Counted from the first letter of the stretch, positions 28,103 to 38,624 are shown. The stretch: DNA of 64,000 nucleotides from CAVXXB01 sp963765585 (GCA_963765585.1 CAVXXB010000012.1:496001-560000); one strand, 5' to 3'. Numbers and translations: made by a program. The notes: generated by a model not told the origin, from the letters alone.

Positions 28103-28567
28103 ATGAAACCAGTTGAATCAAATCAAAAGGAGATTGCCACAAGCCGGTATACCGTGTTTACTCTCTCAGATCATTATTTTGCCCTGGAAATTTCATATAT
28201 AAAAGAAATTCTAAAATTTCCGATACTTACCAGGCTACCGGGTAAAAATAAACTTTTTTGCGGCAGTTTTAATCTCAGAGGAAAAATTATCACTGTAGTT
28301 GATATACGACATTTACTAAAACTTGAAATTTCTGAAACTAAAAAAAATGAAATGGTTGTTCTGACTGAATATGAGGGCAACCTACTTGGGATATCTGTTG
28401 ATCAGGTTATGGATCTGATGAATATCGAGGAATTAAAGATTCAACTTCCATCACGAAAAATACCAGCATCACTGGCAAAATATGTTTCTGGATTTTTAGA
28501 GAAGGAAAATTTTGGCACTGTTTATTTGCTCGACCTAATTAAACTGATCGGTACTCTTAACTCATGA
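28103..28567 (+). CDS. cheW: CheW-like coupling protein
   Basis: 154 residues. A single CheW domain: YTVFTLSDHYFALEISYIKE at the start, FNLRGKIITVVDIRHLLKLE in the middle and YLLDLIKLIGTL at the end. It couples chemoreceptors to the CheA kinase at the membrane array. Located between the response regulator and the receptor gene, 21 nt after the former and 10 nt before the latter, so it is clearly in the operon. Confidence 0.92.
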   Translation: MKPVESNQKEIATSRYTVFTLSDHYFALEISYIKEILKFPILTRLPGKNKLFCGSFNLRGKIITVVDIRHLLKLEISETKKNEMVVLTEYEGNLLGISVDQVMDLMNIEELKIQLPSRKIPASLAKYVSGFLEKENFGTVYLLDLIKLIGTLNS

Positions 28568-28577
28568 AATACAGGGA

Positions 28578-30381
28578 TTGACTCGGATGACGAGTTCTCA
28601 ATTAGTTAAGAAAATATTGCTTTATCTATTTCCCGTTATCATAGTGGGAATGTTTTTTCAGGCATACTGGGATTATAGTACCGGATGTGCAGACCAGGAA
28701 GAACATACGGGTAATTACCTTAAATCAATTACCGCAAACAACGCTTTGCTAATTGATGGGGATATGTTTGATTCGATACAAAAACCGGAAGATTTTGAGA
28801 GTTCAGCCTATCAGGAAATTGCTGCGATTCTTAATAAAGTGCGGGAATCAAATAAACTCAGTGCGACAGAAATAAAAACTTTGCGTAGAAACGGAAATGT
28901 TACTTCGTTTGTAATTGCGCCCGGAAATCAAAATAATATTGGCAAAGAATTCGATTTATGGTTAGAAATGAATGCGGTGTTTAACCGGGGTACTGTAGAG
29001 ATCAAAGATCCCTATGACCAGGACGAGCGCACTTACATGTCTGCATTTGCTCCCATCTATAAAGCCAATAATGAAATTGCCGGATTGCTTCAAATTGATA
29101 AGGATATTTCAAACAACCGGCCGAATCTTGCAGGTTATATGATTTTACCTGCGATTCTTAGTCTGGCAGGCATGGTTATATTATTTGGTCTGATAAAAAT
29201 GACGACTAAACCGCTTCAGGAGTCAGTCGACTCATTTGCTGTTTACCTGAAAGGGATTGGTGACGGAGATCTTTCACTCCAGTATAAAAATCCAAATGAT
29301 GAATATTTGCTGGAGCTGGTTGAAATGCTTGGCAAATTTCAATCCGGATTAAAAAAACAGACCGAAAGCGAAGAAAACAAGGATAAACTGCAAAAACAAA
29401 TAAAAGAACTTCTGCGCATTGTGAGCGCTGCTGCGGATGGTGATTTTACTGTCACGGCACAAGTCACGGCCGACACTCTGGGTGCCCTGTCAGATTCATT
29501 TAATCTGATGGTCTCGGATCTGAGTGAACTGATACGTGATGTTAAAAAAAGTACCGATCAGGTGTCACAGTTTTCCAAGGGGATTCTGGATACTACCGCC
29601 AATATGGCCGCCGGTGCAGAAAATCAGGCACGCGAAATTGAACACACCAGAAAATTATCACGCAATGTGAAGTCTTTGGCAAATAATACAAATGAAAGTG
29701 CACAGCAGGCCAGTGAGTCGGCCAGGATAGCCAAAGAGGTAGCTGAGCGGGGCAGTGATATAGTTAAAAAATCAATTGAAGGAATGCATCGAATTAAAGA
29801 GACGGTCCATGAAACGTCACAACAGGTAAAAAGGCTTGGTGCAAATTCAGTGCGAATTAGTGAGATTACTGAAATTATCAGTGATATTGCCAGCCGTACA
29901 AATTTGCTGGCATTGAATGCTACAATCGAGGCTGCAAGGGCCGGTGAAGCCGGGCGTGGATTCACCGTTGTCGCAGACGAGGTTCGAAATCTGGCTGAGC
30001 GATCAAGCCGGGCTGCCAGTGAAATTACAAAATTGATAGATGATATACAGAATGGTACATCGGAAGTAATTATGGCGATGGATGTTGGTAATGAAGAAGT
30101 GGTCGAAGGTACAAAGATGGTTGATAAAGCAGGGGCAGCCCTGCGTGAAATATTGGGTACAGTTGAGAAATCATCAACTGCAGTAGAAGATATTACCAAG
30201 GCAAGTGATAAACAGCTGAAAATCTACCGAAGACATTGTAGAGGTTATTGAAAAGATAGCAAAGATTGCCCAGGAAACTGCCGAAGGGGCCAAAAATTCG
30301 GAAGTTGAAATAAAGAGACTCGATTCATTGTCTGAATCTCTGATTAATGCCGTTTCAAAATTTAAACTATCACAATCGTGA
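28578..30381 (+). CDS. Methyl-accepting chemotaxis protein, one apparent frameshift near the 3' end
   Basis: Transmembrane chemoreceptor of about 600 residues when joined. TM1 is near residues 10-28 (ILLYLFPVIIVGMFF), then a periplasmic sensor of about 170 residues that I cannot assign to a family, TM2 near 200 (MILPAILSLAGMVILFGLI), a HAMP segment, and the cytoplasmic helical hairpin. The hairpin tip has NLLALNATIEAARAGEAGRG and FTVVADEVRNLAERSSRAA. The frame breaks near 30222, at a run of A that seems one base too long. The other frame then runs STEDIVEVIEKIAKIAQETA to a stop at 30379-30381, the expected C-terminal helix. No CheB/CheR pentapeptide is seen at the end. Confidence 0.9.
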
Positions 30382-30393
30382 TTGGGGACATTG

Positions 30394-33300
30394 ATGACTA
30401 CAAGTAAGGAATTGACATTTACCCGCTTTTATGTGTCTGAATTTTTACAGGAAGTGCTGAATAATATTCCGGGTAATGTGAGTGATGATAAAGCGGGACA
30501 GGCTGAAGAACTAATCAGGCATCTGACAAAACAGGATGATGTAACCGATGGAATCGAACTCATCGCCCGGGAACAGGGATCGGGTGAACTTTCTATTTTC
30601 CTGTTCGACATTGTTGACCGCGTTGAGGATTATCCACCAACTGTCGCCTATGATGCGTTGCCTGATATTGTGGACGATTTTGTCAATGGACTGGAATTGA
30701 TGTTGGAAGAAGAAGAGACTATCGCGGCAATTGAAAAAGTAAATAAAAGATTTAGAGAGGATACCGGAGAAGTTTCTGCCGATGAGCTTGAAGAAGATGA
30801 GAAAATGGACGAGCCGGAACCACTCGTAGAAGAGCAGAAAGAGGTACATGCACAACTTCCGGTTGAAGATTTTATGGATTCTCAGATGGCACCTTCTGAG
30901 CCGGAAGAGCCTGAAATAAATTTTGAGCAGTTTTTCGAACGTGAATTTATGCAAACTCTATCCACACAAATAGAAGATGAATTGGAAAGTGAGATATCTT
31001 CATCAACCAAATCATTTATCGAATTATTATTCGAAAATATATCTGCCGATGTCGATCCCAAACTATCACAACCACTTGCAGATGCCATTGTAACGATGCG
31101 CACGGCTATACCTTGGAGAGCCGGAAAATCCTATTCAGCATCGGCTCTGGCTGATTCACAAGTAGAATTACGTGAAAAACTTGTGGCCAGTTTAAAACTT
31201 CTGTCTGATGATAGCCCTGATATTATTTCAAATTCGGTCATGCAGGCCCGACTGGTGTTACCCGAAGCCATTGAAGCCAGTGAAGTTGTGGAAGAACCTG
31301 AAACCTTGGAGGTAACTGAATCCCAACCTGAACCTCAGGAAGATGAAAAAGTTACTCCGGAATTTGTACAGGAAGAAGTTCCAAAAGAACCTACGACCAT
31401 TGATGAGATTCTCTCAGATTATTTTTCCAGTGAAGTTGAAGAACACATTACCAGTCTTTCGGAACTCACAGAAAAACTGAAATCTGATCCGGGTGATAAA
31501 AAAATCATTAAAGAAATGATTAGTTCACTTCAGTCTTTTAATGAAATCAGCATGATTCATGGCTATGCACCCATAGAGGCCTTTTGTGCCCGTCTGATTG
31601 ATATTTTCTCTGAGGGTGATAAAGCAAAAATGGAGGTGGATTTACAGCAAATATCTTCATTTCCGGAAATGTTTGAAATACTCCGCCATACCGATAATCT
31701 CAAAGATCCTAAGAAGGAGACTGAAGAATCAAAAAAACTGGAAGATATCGCCGATATTCTTGAGTCAACTTTATTTGTACCAAAGAAAGCCTCACCGAAA
31801 AAGAAAAAGAAGAAAGCAAGCAAACAGGTTAAAGCAACGGAAAAACCAGTTACAGAAATTTCTTTTGATGAAAAAGAATCTTTAGCCGGGGTCATCAGGG
31901 ATATTCTTCAGGATAATAAATCTCTGATTCAAAAAAATCCTGCTTCTAGTGAAAGCCGGGACATTTTATCAAAAATGCAATCTGCAGCGAAACTGGTGAG
32001 TGTAATAAATATCTCAGAAAGTATTGAAATATTTTTAAATGCAGCAGCGAAGAACGGTAAATCGGATATTGACCGCCTTAAAGATAAGTGCTCAGAATTT
32101 ATTAATGCAATTGCTGCTGATATGAATTCTGCAGACTGGGAAGGTGTGCTTAATCCCAAAATTGAAGCGGACGCAGAAATTGCCTCAGATAATACGAATC
32201 AGTTGCTGGCAATTATTGCCCAAATTGAAGATCTGAATCTGGCTTCTTTTAAAGACGAGTTACAAGATATTTTTGGAAATAATAATTCCGAGACTTGTCA
32301 ACGTCAATTGCAAAAATTTGACCGGTTAAGAAACAACCTGAAATTAATCGGGGCAGAAAAAAAGACGGCGCTTGCTGATTATTTCTGTGACATATTCGCC
32401 AATCAGGAAAATCTTCCTTCAGTCACGGACGAACAACGTCAGGAGCTGGTACAATCCTATAAAATCTTTATTCAATCATTACGATCAGAGGATTCTGCAG
32501 TAAATCCGAATGATCTGGTGGAGATATTAAAAGAAATGTTATCCGGTGAAGCGACAGAAATTGTGGAACCTGTAGCGGATAAAACAGAGGAACTTGTGCC
32601 ACCAGAATCAGATGTAACAGGAGAAGATGACTTACTGCCCCCGAAAGATTCAGGTGATGAGGATACCGGAGAAACAGCAGAAGAGGGTGAGGAAGATCTT
32701 GCTGAAATTTTTAAACAAGAGGCCGAATCCTCAATAGGTCAGATTAACGAATCGTTGCAAAAATTAGATGCAAACATTTCCGATAGACAGGCTTATCAAT
32801 CTATTGAGCGGACCATTCATACATTAAAATCATCTGCACGACTAATGGGAAATGATGATGTGGCAGATCTTTCGGCGCCCCTGGAGGATTTGTGCGAAAA
32901 ACTTGCATCCGGATCTTTTCAGCCGGCACCAGAGCATGTTACACTTATAAAATCAACCGTTGCCGGTTTGACCGGAATTGTAAATGGTGAGTCGAATGAT
33001 ATCTCTGATTTGATCATTCAATTGAATGAGGTTGAATTCCTGGAAGTATCAGAAGATGCAACATCCGGGGAATCTACGCAAAAGGATGAAGCCGGAAGCG
33101 AGAAACCACTATTCAGCGATACTGGTGATGAGGATGACGACCTGTTGCAGATCTTTAAAGAAGAATCTGCTGAATTTATTAAACTGCTTAAGGAAGCCAG
33201 TACTGATTTGAATAAAAATCCAGCGGATGAAGAAGCAATTAAGAAGCTGGAATATGCAAGTCACTCATTAAAGAGTCCGGCTAAAATGCTTGGTTTTAGT

Positions 33301-35844
33301 GAAATCGGCCAGATGGGTGATGCCATTGAAAATGTTGCCGAATCCGTAAAAAATGGCGAATTGACTCTGAACAAAGCCATGGTGAAAAAAGTAATTGATG
33401 GAATTGGATACGTTGAGCAATTATCCGAAGGTAAAAAACCCGATCCATCGACTATGGCTGAAATATTTTCCGGTATGGATATCAATAAAATCAAAGTTTT
33501 AGTGGATGAAGAACCAGAAGACGGCGAAACATCGCAGGATGATATATATGTTTTTCTGACCGAATCTGAGGATTTGTTAGGTAAAATAAACCATGACCTG
33601 CTGGCTCTGGAGAAAAAACCGGAAGATACGGGGTTGCTGGATAGTATCAGCAGGTACTTGCATACTTTAAAAGGAAGCGCCCAGATTATGGGTCAGGAAA
33701 AAATCGGTAGCCTGGCCCATGCAATAGAAGATATTTTCTCATATTTAAAGGATAACAATCAGCCAATACCAGAGCGCACGAGCGATCTGGTTTTTCGTGC
33801 CATTGATGGTATTCAGGGAATGACTGATAACTTAAAGAAGGGTGACAAAGAATCCGGGAATTTGTATCAGGAACTCATTCTGGCTTTAAATAATGAAGTA
33901 GATTCTTTGCAGAAAGAAGAAATTCCGGTAAAAGCGCCTGTGATTAAAAAAGTAGAAATCGAAGAGGCCCCGGAAGTTCAAAAAGATGTTGAAAAAACAA
34001 TCAGGATAACCACAGAACGGTTAGATAATTTTGTAAATATGGCTGCTGAACTGGTAATTAATAAAAGTCAGTTGTCGGATCAACTTGAAAAATTAAAAGA
34101 GATCAGAGAGAAGATAGAAGAAGACAGGGCTAAAATAAAAAAGACCGGGAGTGAAATTGACTCGGCGTTTAGTAAAAAATCACCGGATGAGGATAGCGAA
34201 TCCCGTGGTGATGTGGCACATAATTTTGAAGAAATTTTAGCAAATTTAGATGACCTGTCTCATCGCGTGTCCATCATTACGCAAAAATTTGATCAGAATA
34301 TTAATCAGATCTCGCATCTTTCCAAATCTCTGCATGATAACATTTTACAGGTACGTATGGTGCCCACAGAGGTCCTTTTTGACAGATTCCCCAGGGCCGT
34401 TAGGGATATGGCAAAAAAACAAAAAAAGAAAATAAATTTACTGGTTGAAGGTGAAGATACTGAAATGGATCGTGCCATGATTGAATCCCTGACAGATCCA
34501 GTCATGCATCTTGTACGCAATGCCATCGATCATGGAATTGAACTGCCAAAAGTCCGGAAAGAAAATGATAAAAACGAAGATGGTATTCTCCTGCTAAAGG
34601 CACGACGAGATAAGAATCAGGTTGTCATCGAGGTTCAGGATGATGGAAAAGGCATTAATGTTGAAGATATAAAAAAGACAATCGTTCGCAAAAAACTGGC
34701 CACAAAGGCAGTCGTTGCGAAAATGAGTGAAGATGAAATTATAGATCACATCTTTCACCCGGGATTTACAACAAAGCGGACGGCTTCAAAAGTATCAGGA
34801 CGTGGGGTTGGTCTTGACGTAGTTGCAGAGGAGATCCAAAAACTAAAAGGAGATATAAGGGTTAGTTCCACTCCTGGTAAGGGATCTATTTTTAGCATCC
34901 GAATGCCACTTACACTGGCCATTACCCAGGCCATGCTTGTCAAGATAAAAGGAGAAGTGTTAGCAATTCCTTTGAATTCGATTGAAGAAACTCTTGATTT
35001 TGAGAAGAAAAATATCTCACTAAAGGACAATAAAAAGTATGTAAAAATAAAAAATGAAGAGATCCCGACCGGCTATTTATCTGATTTTATAAAATATGAC
35101 AATGAAGAAACCGGTGAGCCGGAAAAGGGAAACTTGTTAGTCATTCAGGATGGATCAATACGATATGGAGTAATTGTTGAGAAGGCATTACGTAGAGAAG
35201 AAATTGTTGTTCGATCTCTGGGAGATGAATTAAAGAAAATGGATTTCATAGCAGGCGGCACAATTTTTGGGGACGGATCGGTTGTCCTGATTGCTGATAT
35301 CCCGGCGATTACACGCAAAATTGAAGCTGATTACTTTGGAGATCAACGTGATTTCTCTTCATTGGAAAGTGCGCGTGATGTGGTAAAAGGAAAGACTAAA
35401 AAAAGCACGGATACCAAAAAAACAGAAGTGTCAAAAAGAAAAGCAGCTGATATAAAAAAGAAGAAAATAGAGGCTCGGAAACCAAATGCCTTAATTGTTG
35501 ATGACTCGCTCAGTGTCCGAAAGTTTGTATCATCTGTACTGGAAAGAAATAATTATACCACGATATTGGCAGAGGATGGACCGGATGCGCTGGATGAACT
35601 TAAAACCAGTGAATTCGATATCATCATCACAGATCTTGAAATGCCAAAAATGCAGGGCTTTGAACTGATTGAAAAAATCAGAGAGCAGGACAAACTGAAA
35701 GATGTCCCAATTGTAATCCTGACAGGTAAAGCGGCCAAAGAGAACAAAGAACAGGGCTTAAAACTGGGTGCCAATGCATATATTGTAAAACCATTTAAGG
35801 AAAATGATTTACTAAAAACTCTGGATAAGTTTATTCAGATTTAG
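30394..35844 (+). CDS. cheA: Composite CheA histidine kinase with multiple Hpt domains and a C-terminal receiver
   Basis: 1,816 residues from the ATG at 30394, which has GGGG upstream; a TTG at 30382 is also in frame. After an acidic N-terminal part come two degenerate Hpt-like bundles (about 335-405 and 500-570) in which the histidine position reads Gln. Three canonical Hpt domains follow, with phospho-acceptors His809 (IHTLKSSARLMG), His957 (SHSLKSPAKMLG) and His1090 (LHTLKGSAQIMG). Then come the dimerisation helices, the HATPase domain (N box VRNAIDHG, G1 VQDDGKGI, G2 GRGVGLDV), a CheW-like regulatory domain and a receiver with Asp1747 in IIITDLEMPKM. The layout resembles ChpA of Pil-Chp twitching systems, so control of type IV pili or gliding is more likely than flagellar taxis. 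No flagellar genes are nearby. Confidence 0.93.
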   Translation: MTTSKELTFTRFYVSEFLQEVLNNIPGNVSDDKAGQAEELIRHLTKQDDVTDGIELIAREQGSGELSIFLFDIVDRVEDYPPTVAYDALPDIVDDFVNGLELMLEEEETIAAIEKVNKRFREDTGEVSADELEEDEKMDEPEPLVEEQKEVHAQLPVEDFMDSQMAPSEPEEPEINFEQFFEREFMQTLSTQIEDELESEISSSTKSFIELLFENISADVDPKLSQPLADAIVTMRTAIPWRAGKSYSASALADSQVELREKLVASLKLLSDDSPDIISNSVMQARLVLPEAIEASEVVEEPETLEVTESQPEPQEDEKVTPEFVQEEVPKEPTTIDEILSDYFSSEVEEHITSLSELTEKLKSDPGDKKIIKEMISSLQSFNEISMIHGYAPIEAFCARLIDIFSEGDKAKMEVDLQQISSFPEMFEILRHTDNLKDPKKETEESKKLEDIADILESTLFVPKKASPKKKKKKASKQVKATEKPVTEISFDEKESLAGVIRDILQDNKSLIQKNPASSESRDILSKMQSAAKLVSVINISESIEIFLNAAAKNGKSDIDRLKDKCSEFINAIAADMNSADWEGVLNPKIEADAEIASDNTNQLLAIIAQIEDLNLASFKDELQDIFGNNNSETCQRQLQKFDRLRNNLKLIGAEKKTALADYFCDIFANQENLPSVTDEQRQELVQSYKIFIQSLRSEDSAVNPNDLVEILKEMLSGEATEIVEPVADKTEELVPPESDVTGEDDLLPPKDSGDEDTGETAEEGEEDLAEIFKQEAESSIGQINESLQKLDANISDRQAYQSIERTIHTLKSSARLMGNDDVADLSAPLEDLCEKLASGSFQPAPEHVTLIKSTVAGLTGIVNGESNDISDLIIQLNEVEFLEVSEDATSGESTQKDEAGSEKPLFSDTGDEDDDLLQIFKEESAEFIKLLKEASTDLNKNPADEEAIKKLEYASHSLKSPAKMLGFSEIGQMGDAIENVAESVKNGELTLNKAMVKKVIDGIGYVEQLSEGKKPDPSTMAEIFSGMDINKIKVLVDEEPEDGETSQDDIYVFLTESEDLLGKINHDLLALEKKPEDTGLLDSISRYLHTLKGSAQIMGQEKIGSLAHAIEDIFSYLKDNNQPIPERTSDLVFRAIDGIQGMTDNLKKGDKESGNLYQELILALNNEVDSLQKEEIPVKAPVIKKVEIEEAPEVQKDVEKTIRITTERLDNFVNMAAELVINKSQLSDQLEKLKEIREKIEEDRAKIKKTGSEIDSAFSKKSPDEDSESRGDVAHNFEEILANLDDLSHRVSIITQKFDQNINQISHLSKSLHDNILQVRMVPTEVLFDRFPRAVRDMAKKQKKKINLLVEGEDTEMDRAMIESLTDPVMHLVRNAIDHGIELPKVRKENDKNEDGILLLKARRDKNQVVIEVQDDGKGINVEDIKKTIVRKKLATKAVVAKMSEDEIIDHIFHPGFTTKRTASKVSGRGVGLDVVAEEIQKLKGDIRVSSTPGKGSIFSIRMPLTLAITQAMLVKIKGEVLAIPLNSIEETLDFEKKNISLKDNKKYVKIKNEEIPTGYLSDFIKYDNEETGEPEKGNLLVIQDGSIRYGVIVEKALRREEIVVRSLGDELKKMDFIAGGTIFGDGSVVLIADIPAITRKIEADYFGDQRDFSSLESARDVVKGKTKKSTDTKKTEVSKRKAADIKKKKIEARKPNALIVDDSLSVRKFVSSVLERNNYTTILAEDGPDALDELKTSEFDIIITDLEMPKMQGFELIEKIREQDKLKDVPIVILTGKAAKENKEQGLKLGANAYIVKPFKENDLLKTLDKFIQI

Positions 35845-36173
35845 GGTGTATATTTAGGATACGACTTTATCCATTATTTTATGGTCATATGGTTCATATT
35901 TGTTGTATCCAAATGTTGAATTGTTACGTCTCGCCTGCAAGATGCTGGTGTCTTCGTTCCTGTAATTTTTTTTAACCTCTGACAATAGGAAGATCTCTCC
36001 GAAGTGCGGTAATATTTATTTCCCATCTGAAAAAAATTAATTTCCGATTTACAGAATAAAGTGTCATTTTAAATCGCCGAATATATGTAGGCGGTGTAAT
36101 ACCCCAAATTGAACTAAAATGAATCTCAAGGGTTTAATTTCAATCTGATTTTAGACTGAGGTTTTTTAACTAA
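35845..36173. other. Intergenic region after cheA
   Basis: 329 bases, AT-rich, with no credible gene on either strand. A short hairpin GGATA...TATCC follows the cheA stop (about 35857-35872) and another, CGCC...GGCG, lies near 36076-36094. Neither has a T-tract good enough to call a terminator. The promoter of the following secreted-protein gene is probably here. Confidence 0.5.
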
Positions 36174-37616
36174 ATGAATAATTTAAAAATTCTTTTTTTC
36201 ACATTTTTGTATATGGTATCTGTGGCGATTGCCCAGGAAACTGTATTGCAAGGTGGTGAAATTTCTGGTAATCCGGTATGGCAGGGAATCATCCGGATTC
36301 AGGGTGATGTTACCATTCCTGCAAATGGACGGGTGACAATTCAACCGGGAACACGTATCCTGCTTGGGCCTGCCGGAGATAATATTAAGAGCGGAATTGA
36401 TAAAACCCGCTGTGAAATCATTGTGCGTGGCAGCTTGATTGCCCGGGGCCAGCCAAATAATAAAATTATATTTTCATCCGCATCTGCTTCACCACGTATG
36501 TCCGACTGGTATGGAATTCAATTTTTGCATAACAAATCCGAAAATGTGGTTGATTATTGCATCGTTGAATATGGATATAATGGTATCACAATAAAAAATA
36601 CAAATATTACCATTTCTAATTCTGAGATTCGTTATAATTATAATTCGGGTATCCGCACGGAGGTAAAGGCTGCTCCTAACCTTACACAAAATATTGTTTC
36701 AGAAAATGGATATGCCGGTGTAATATGTGAATTGGGATCAAAACCGCAGCTGACTGAAAATCTAATTACTGGGAATCCAATGGGCATTGTGATTCTCAGC
36801 TTATCCCAACCCAATATTGGCTCCGTCAATCGAGATGATAGTTATAATCCGGGGAAAAATAAATTTTTAAATAATGAAGAGTATGATATTTATAATCACT
36901 CAAATAAAGAAATTCGGGCACAGAATAATACATGGGATAATGAAAATAGTAATGCGATTGCTGCGAAAATATATGACAATTCTGATAATGGAAAATACGG
37001 TATTATCGAATATGAGCCGGTGTATAATTCCCAGTCAAGGCAATCGACGTTAAGTCGTTTTATGATTCTGGCCCAAAATAATGAAGCCTCTGCTCCCAAC
37101 ACGAGCCAAAATGTGGATACAAATCAGTCAAATTCCGGCACGGGTTTAGCTCAGCAAAACGCACAGCCCTCTGCAGAGGGTGATATTTTGCAGCAGATAG
37201 ATTCTACAATGGAAAATGTCTTTCGCAATCAATCACAAACAGAAGCCGTACCGCTAATTGCATCCACAAATCCAGCAGAACCCAAGGAAGAGAATACATC
37301 AGCTGAAATTGAACAGATTGATTTTAACCGTATATTTTTAGAACCTTTCCTTGATACCGGTCGCAAAAAAATCATTCATAAAGAGAGTATAAATTTTAAT
37401 TCTACTCTTAAAAATGTGCTTACGCCAGGTGTTATTCGCGTAAAAGTTGTGGTAAACCAGCAGGGAAAAGTCGAGTCAGCCAGTATTCTGCGTGGCATAA
37501 ATCAAATTATGGATGAGTCCGTTATTAATACGGTACGTAATTATGTTTACGATATTGGGCGCGTGAATGGTATCCCTGTCCGGTTTAGCACAAATGAGGT
37601 TTTCCGTTTTCAATAA
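36174..37616 (+). CDS. Secreted right-handed beta-helix protein with C-terminal TonB-like domain
   Basis: 480 residues. A signal peptide (cleavage after VAIAQ) is followed by about 270 residues of parallel beta-helix of the NosD/pectate-lyase-like type, with repeats such as VVDYCIVEYGYNGITIKNTN and SNSEIRYNYNSGIRT. A polar Gln/Asn/Ser-rich linker runs over residues 290-380. The C-terminal 90 residues look like a TonB_C domain: GVIRVKVVVNQQGKVESASI followed by MDESVINTVRNYVYDI. In TonB this domain contacts outer-membrane receptors. Here no N-terminal TonB anchor or proline-rich spacer is seen, so it is probably a periplasmic or envelope protein using the fold for another purpose. The combination is unusual. 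Confidence 0.75.
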   Translation: MNNLKILFFTFLYMVSVAIAQETVLQGGEISGNPVWQGIIRIQGDVTIPANGRVTIQPGTRILLGPAGDNIKSGIDKTRCEIIVRGSLIARGQPNNKIIFSSASASPRMSDWYGIQFLHNKSENVVDYCIVEYGYNGITIKNTNITISNSEIRYNYNSGIRTEVKAAPNLTQNIVSENGYAGVICELGSKPQLTENLITGNPMGIVILSLSQPNIGSVNRDDSYNPGKNKFLNNEEYDIYNHSNKEIRAQNNTWDNENSNAIAAKIYDNSDNGKYGIIEYEPVYNSQSRQSTLSRFMILAQNNEASAPNTSQNVDTNQSNSGTGLAQQNAQPSAEGDILQQIDSTMENVFRNQSQTEAVPLIASTNPAEPKEENTSAEIEQIDFNRIFLEPFLDTGRKKIIHKESINFNSTLKNVLTPGVIRVKVVVNQQGKVESASILRGINQIMDESVINTVRNYVYDIGRVNGIPVRFSTNEVFRFQ

Positions 37617-38511
37617 TAAACATATCATCATGCTCTTTATCGATGGGGTAGGAATCGGTGAGGACAATCCCGAATTTAATCCCTGTACGAATTCGGATAA
37701 AGGGATTTTTAACTCGGCACCGGCCCCTTTTGGCGGATTTAAATTTGGTTTGGACGCCAATCTTGATACGGCAGGCTTACCACAGAGTGCCACAGGACAA
37801 ACTGCAATTTATACCGGTGTCAATACGGCAGATTTGTTGGGAAGACATCTCTTTGGATTCCCCAATAAACCCCTGCGCGATCTGCTCGCCTCCCAATCGC
37901 TATTTGTCAGCCTGACCCAACAAGGACGATCATGCAACTTTCTTAATGCATTCCGGCCGGTATTTTTTACTGCACCTCAAATATTTGAAAATATGCGTAT
38001 GTCGGCAACGACTGAAATGAACAGGGCCGCAGGACTTCCATTTCATACACTTCATGACATAAAAAACAAAACAGCACTCTATCATGATTATTCGAATCGT
38101 GTGCTGAAAAACCTTTTCTTTGATATACCGGAATTTGATGAAAACGATGCCGCAAAAATTATCTTAAAATCGAGTAAAAAATATGACCTGGTACTCTATG
38201 AATATTTTGAAACAGATATGGCCGGTCATGGTAAAAATCTTGACCAGGCTGTCAAACAGATAAAAAAACTGGAAGACCTGATAATGGCCCTCCTCAGGCG
38301 AATCAGCATGGATGATACAATACTGATTATTATCAGTGATCATGGAAATATTGAGGATCTTCGAACAAAATCACACACAAACAATCCTGCCTACTGTGCC
38401 ATCTGGAACGATGGCGATGAACAATCCATTGCCGCTCTAAAATCCATCACCGATATGTATGATTATATCTTTCACACGCTCCATACAAAAAAAAATAGCA
38501 AAAAATCTTGA
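37594..38511 (+). CDS. Alkaline-phosphatase-superfamily metalloenzyme (phosphoglycerate-mutase/phosphopentomutase-like)
   Basis: About 305 residues from the ATG at 37594, which overlaps the preceding gene by 23 bases; an ATG at 37630 would avoid the overlap. Metal-site motifs are MLFIDGVGIGED at the N-terminus, LPQSATGQTAIYTG with the Ser/Thr nucleophile, TDMAGHGKNLDQA, and IIISDHGNIEDLRTKSHTNN. These fit the Metalloenzyme family that includes cofactor-independent phosphoglycerate mutase and phosphopentomutase, but the protein is much shorter than either, and the substrate cannot be told from sequence alone. Confidence 0.8.
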   Translation: MRFSVFNNKHIIMLFIDGVGIGEDNPEFNPCTNSDKGIFNSAPAPFGGFKFGLDANLDTAGLPQSATGQTAIYTGVNTADLLGRHLFGFPNKPLRDLLASQSLFVSLTQQGRSCNFLNAFRPVFFTAPQIFENMRMSATTEMNRAAGLPFHTLHDIKNKTALYHDYSNRVLKNLFFDIPEFDENDAAKIILKSSKKYDLVLYEYFETDMAGHGKNLDQAVKQIKKLEDLIMALLRRISMDDTILIIISDHGNIEDLRTKSHTNNPAYCAIWNDGDEQSIAALKSITDMYDYIFHTLHTKKNSKKS

Positions 38512-38548
38512 AAGAATGGTTTTACCTGATTATAATCTAATTTATTAT

Positions 38549-38612
38549 TAACCACTAAGACACAAAGACACCAAAGATAAAATTATTGATGAAAAATTAA
38601 TTTTCATAGTGG
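38549..38612. repeat. Short dispersed intergenic element
   Basis: TTAACCACTAAGACACAAAG followed by ACACCAAAG, with a possible partner TAGTGG at 38607-38612 that also forms part of the ribosome-binding site of the next gene. The reverse complement (CTTTGTGTCTTAGTGGTTAA) is a sequence I recognise as recurring between genes in many environmental genomes, and it resembles the TCTCTGTGGTTAAAT units at 22831 and 23031 in this window. Confidence 0.6.
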
Positions 38613-38624
38613 AGAATATATAGT

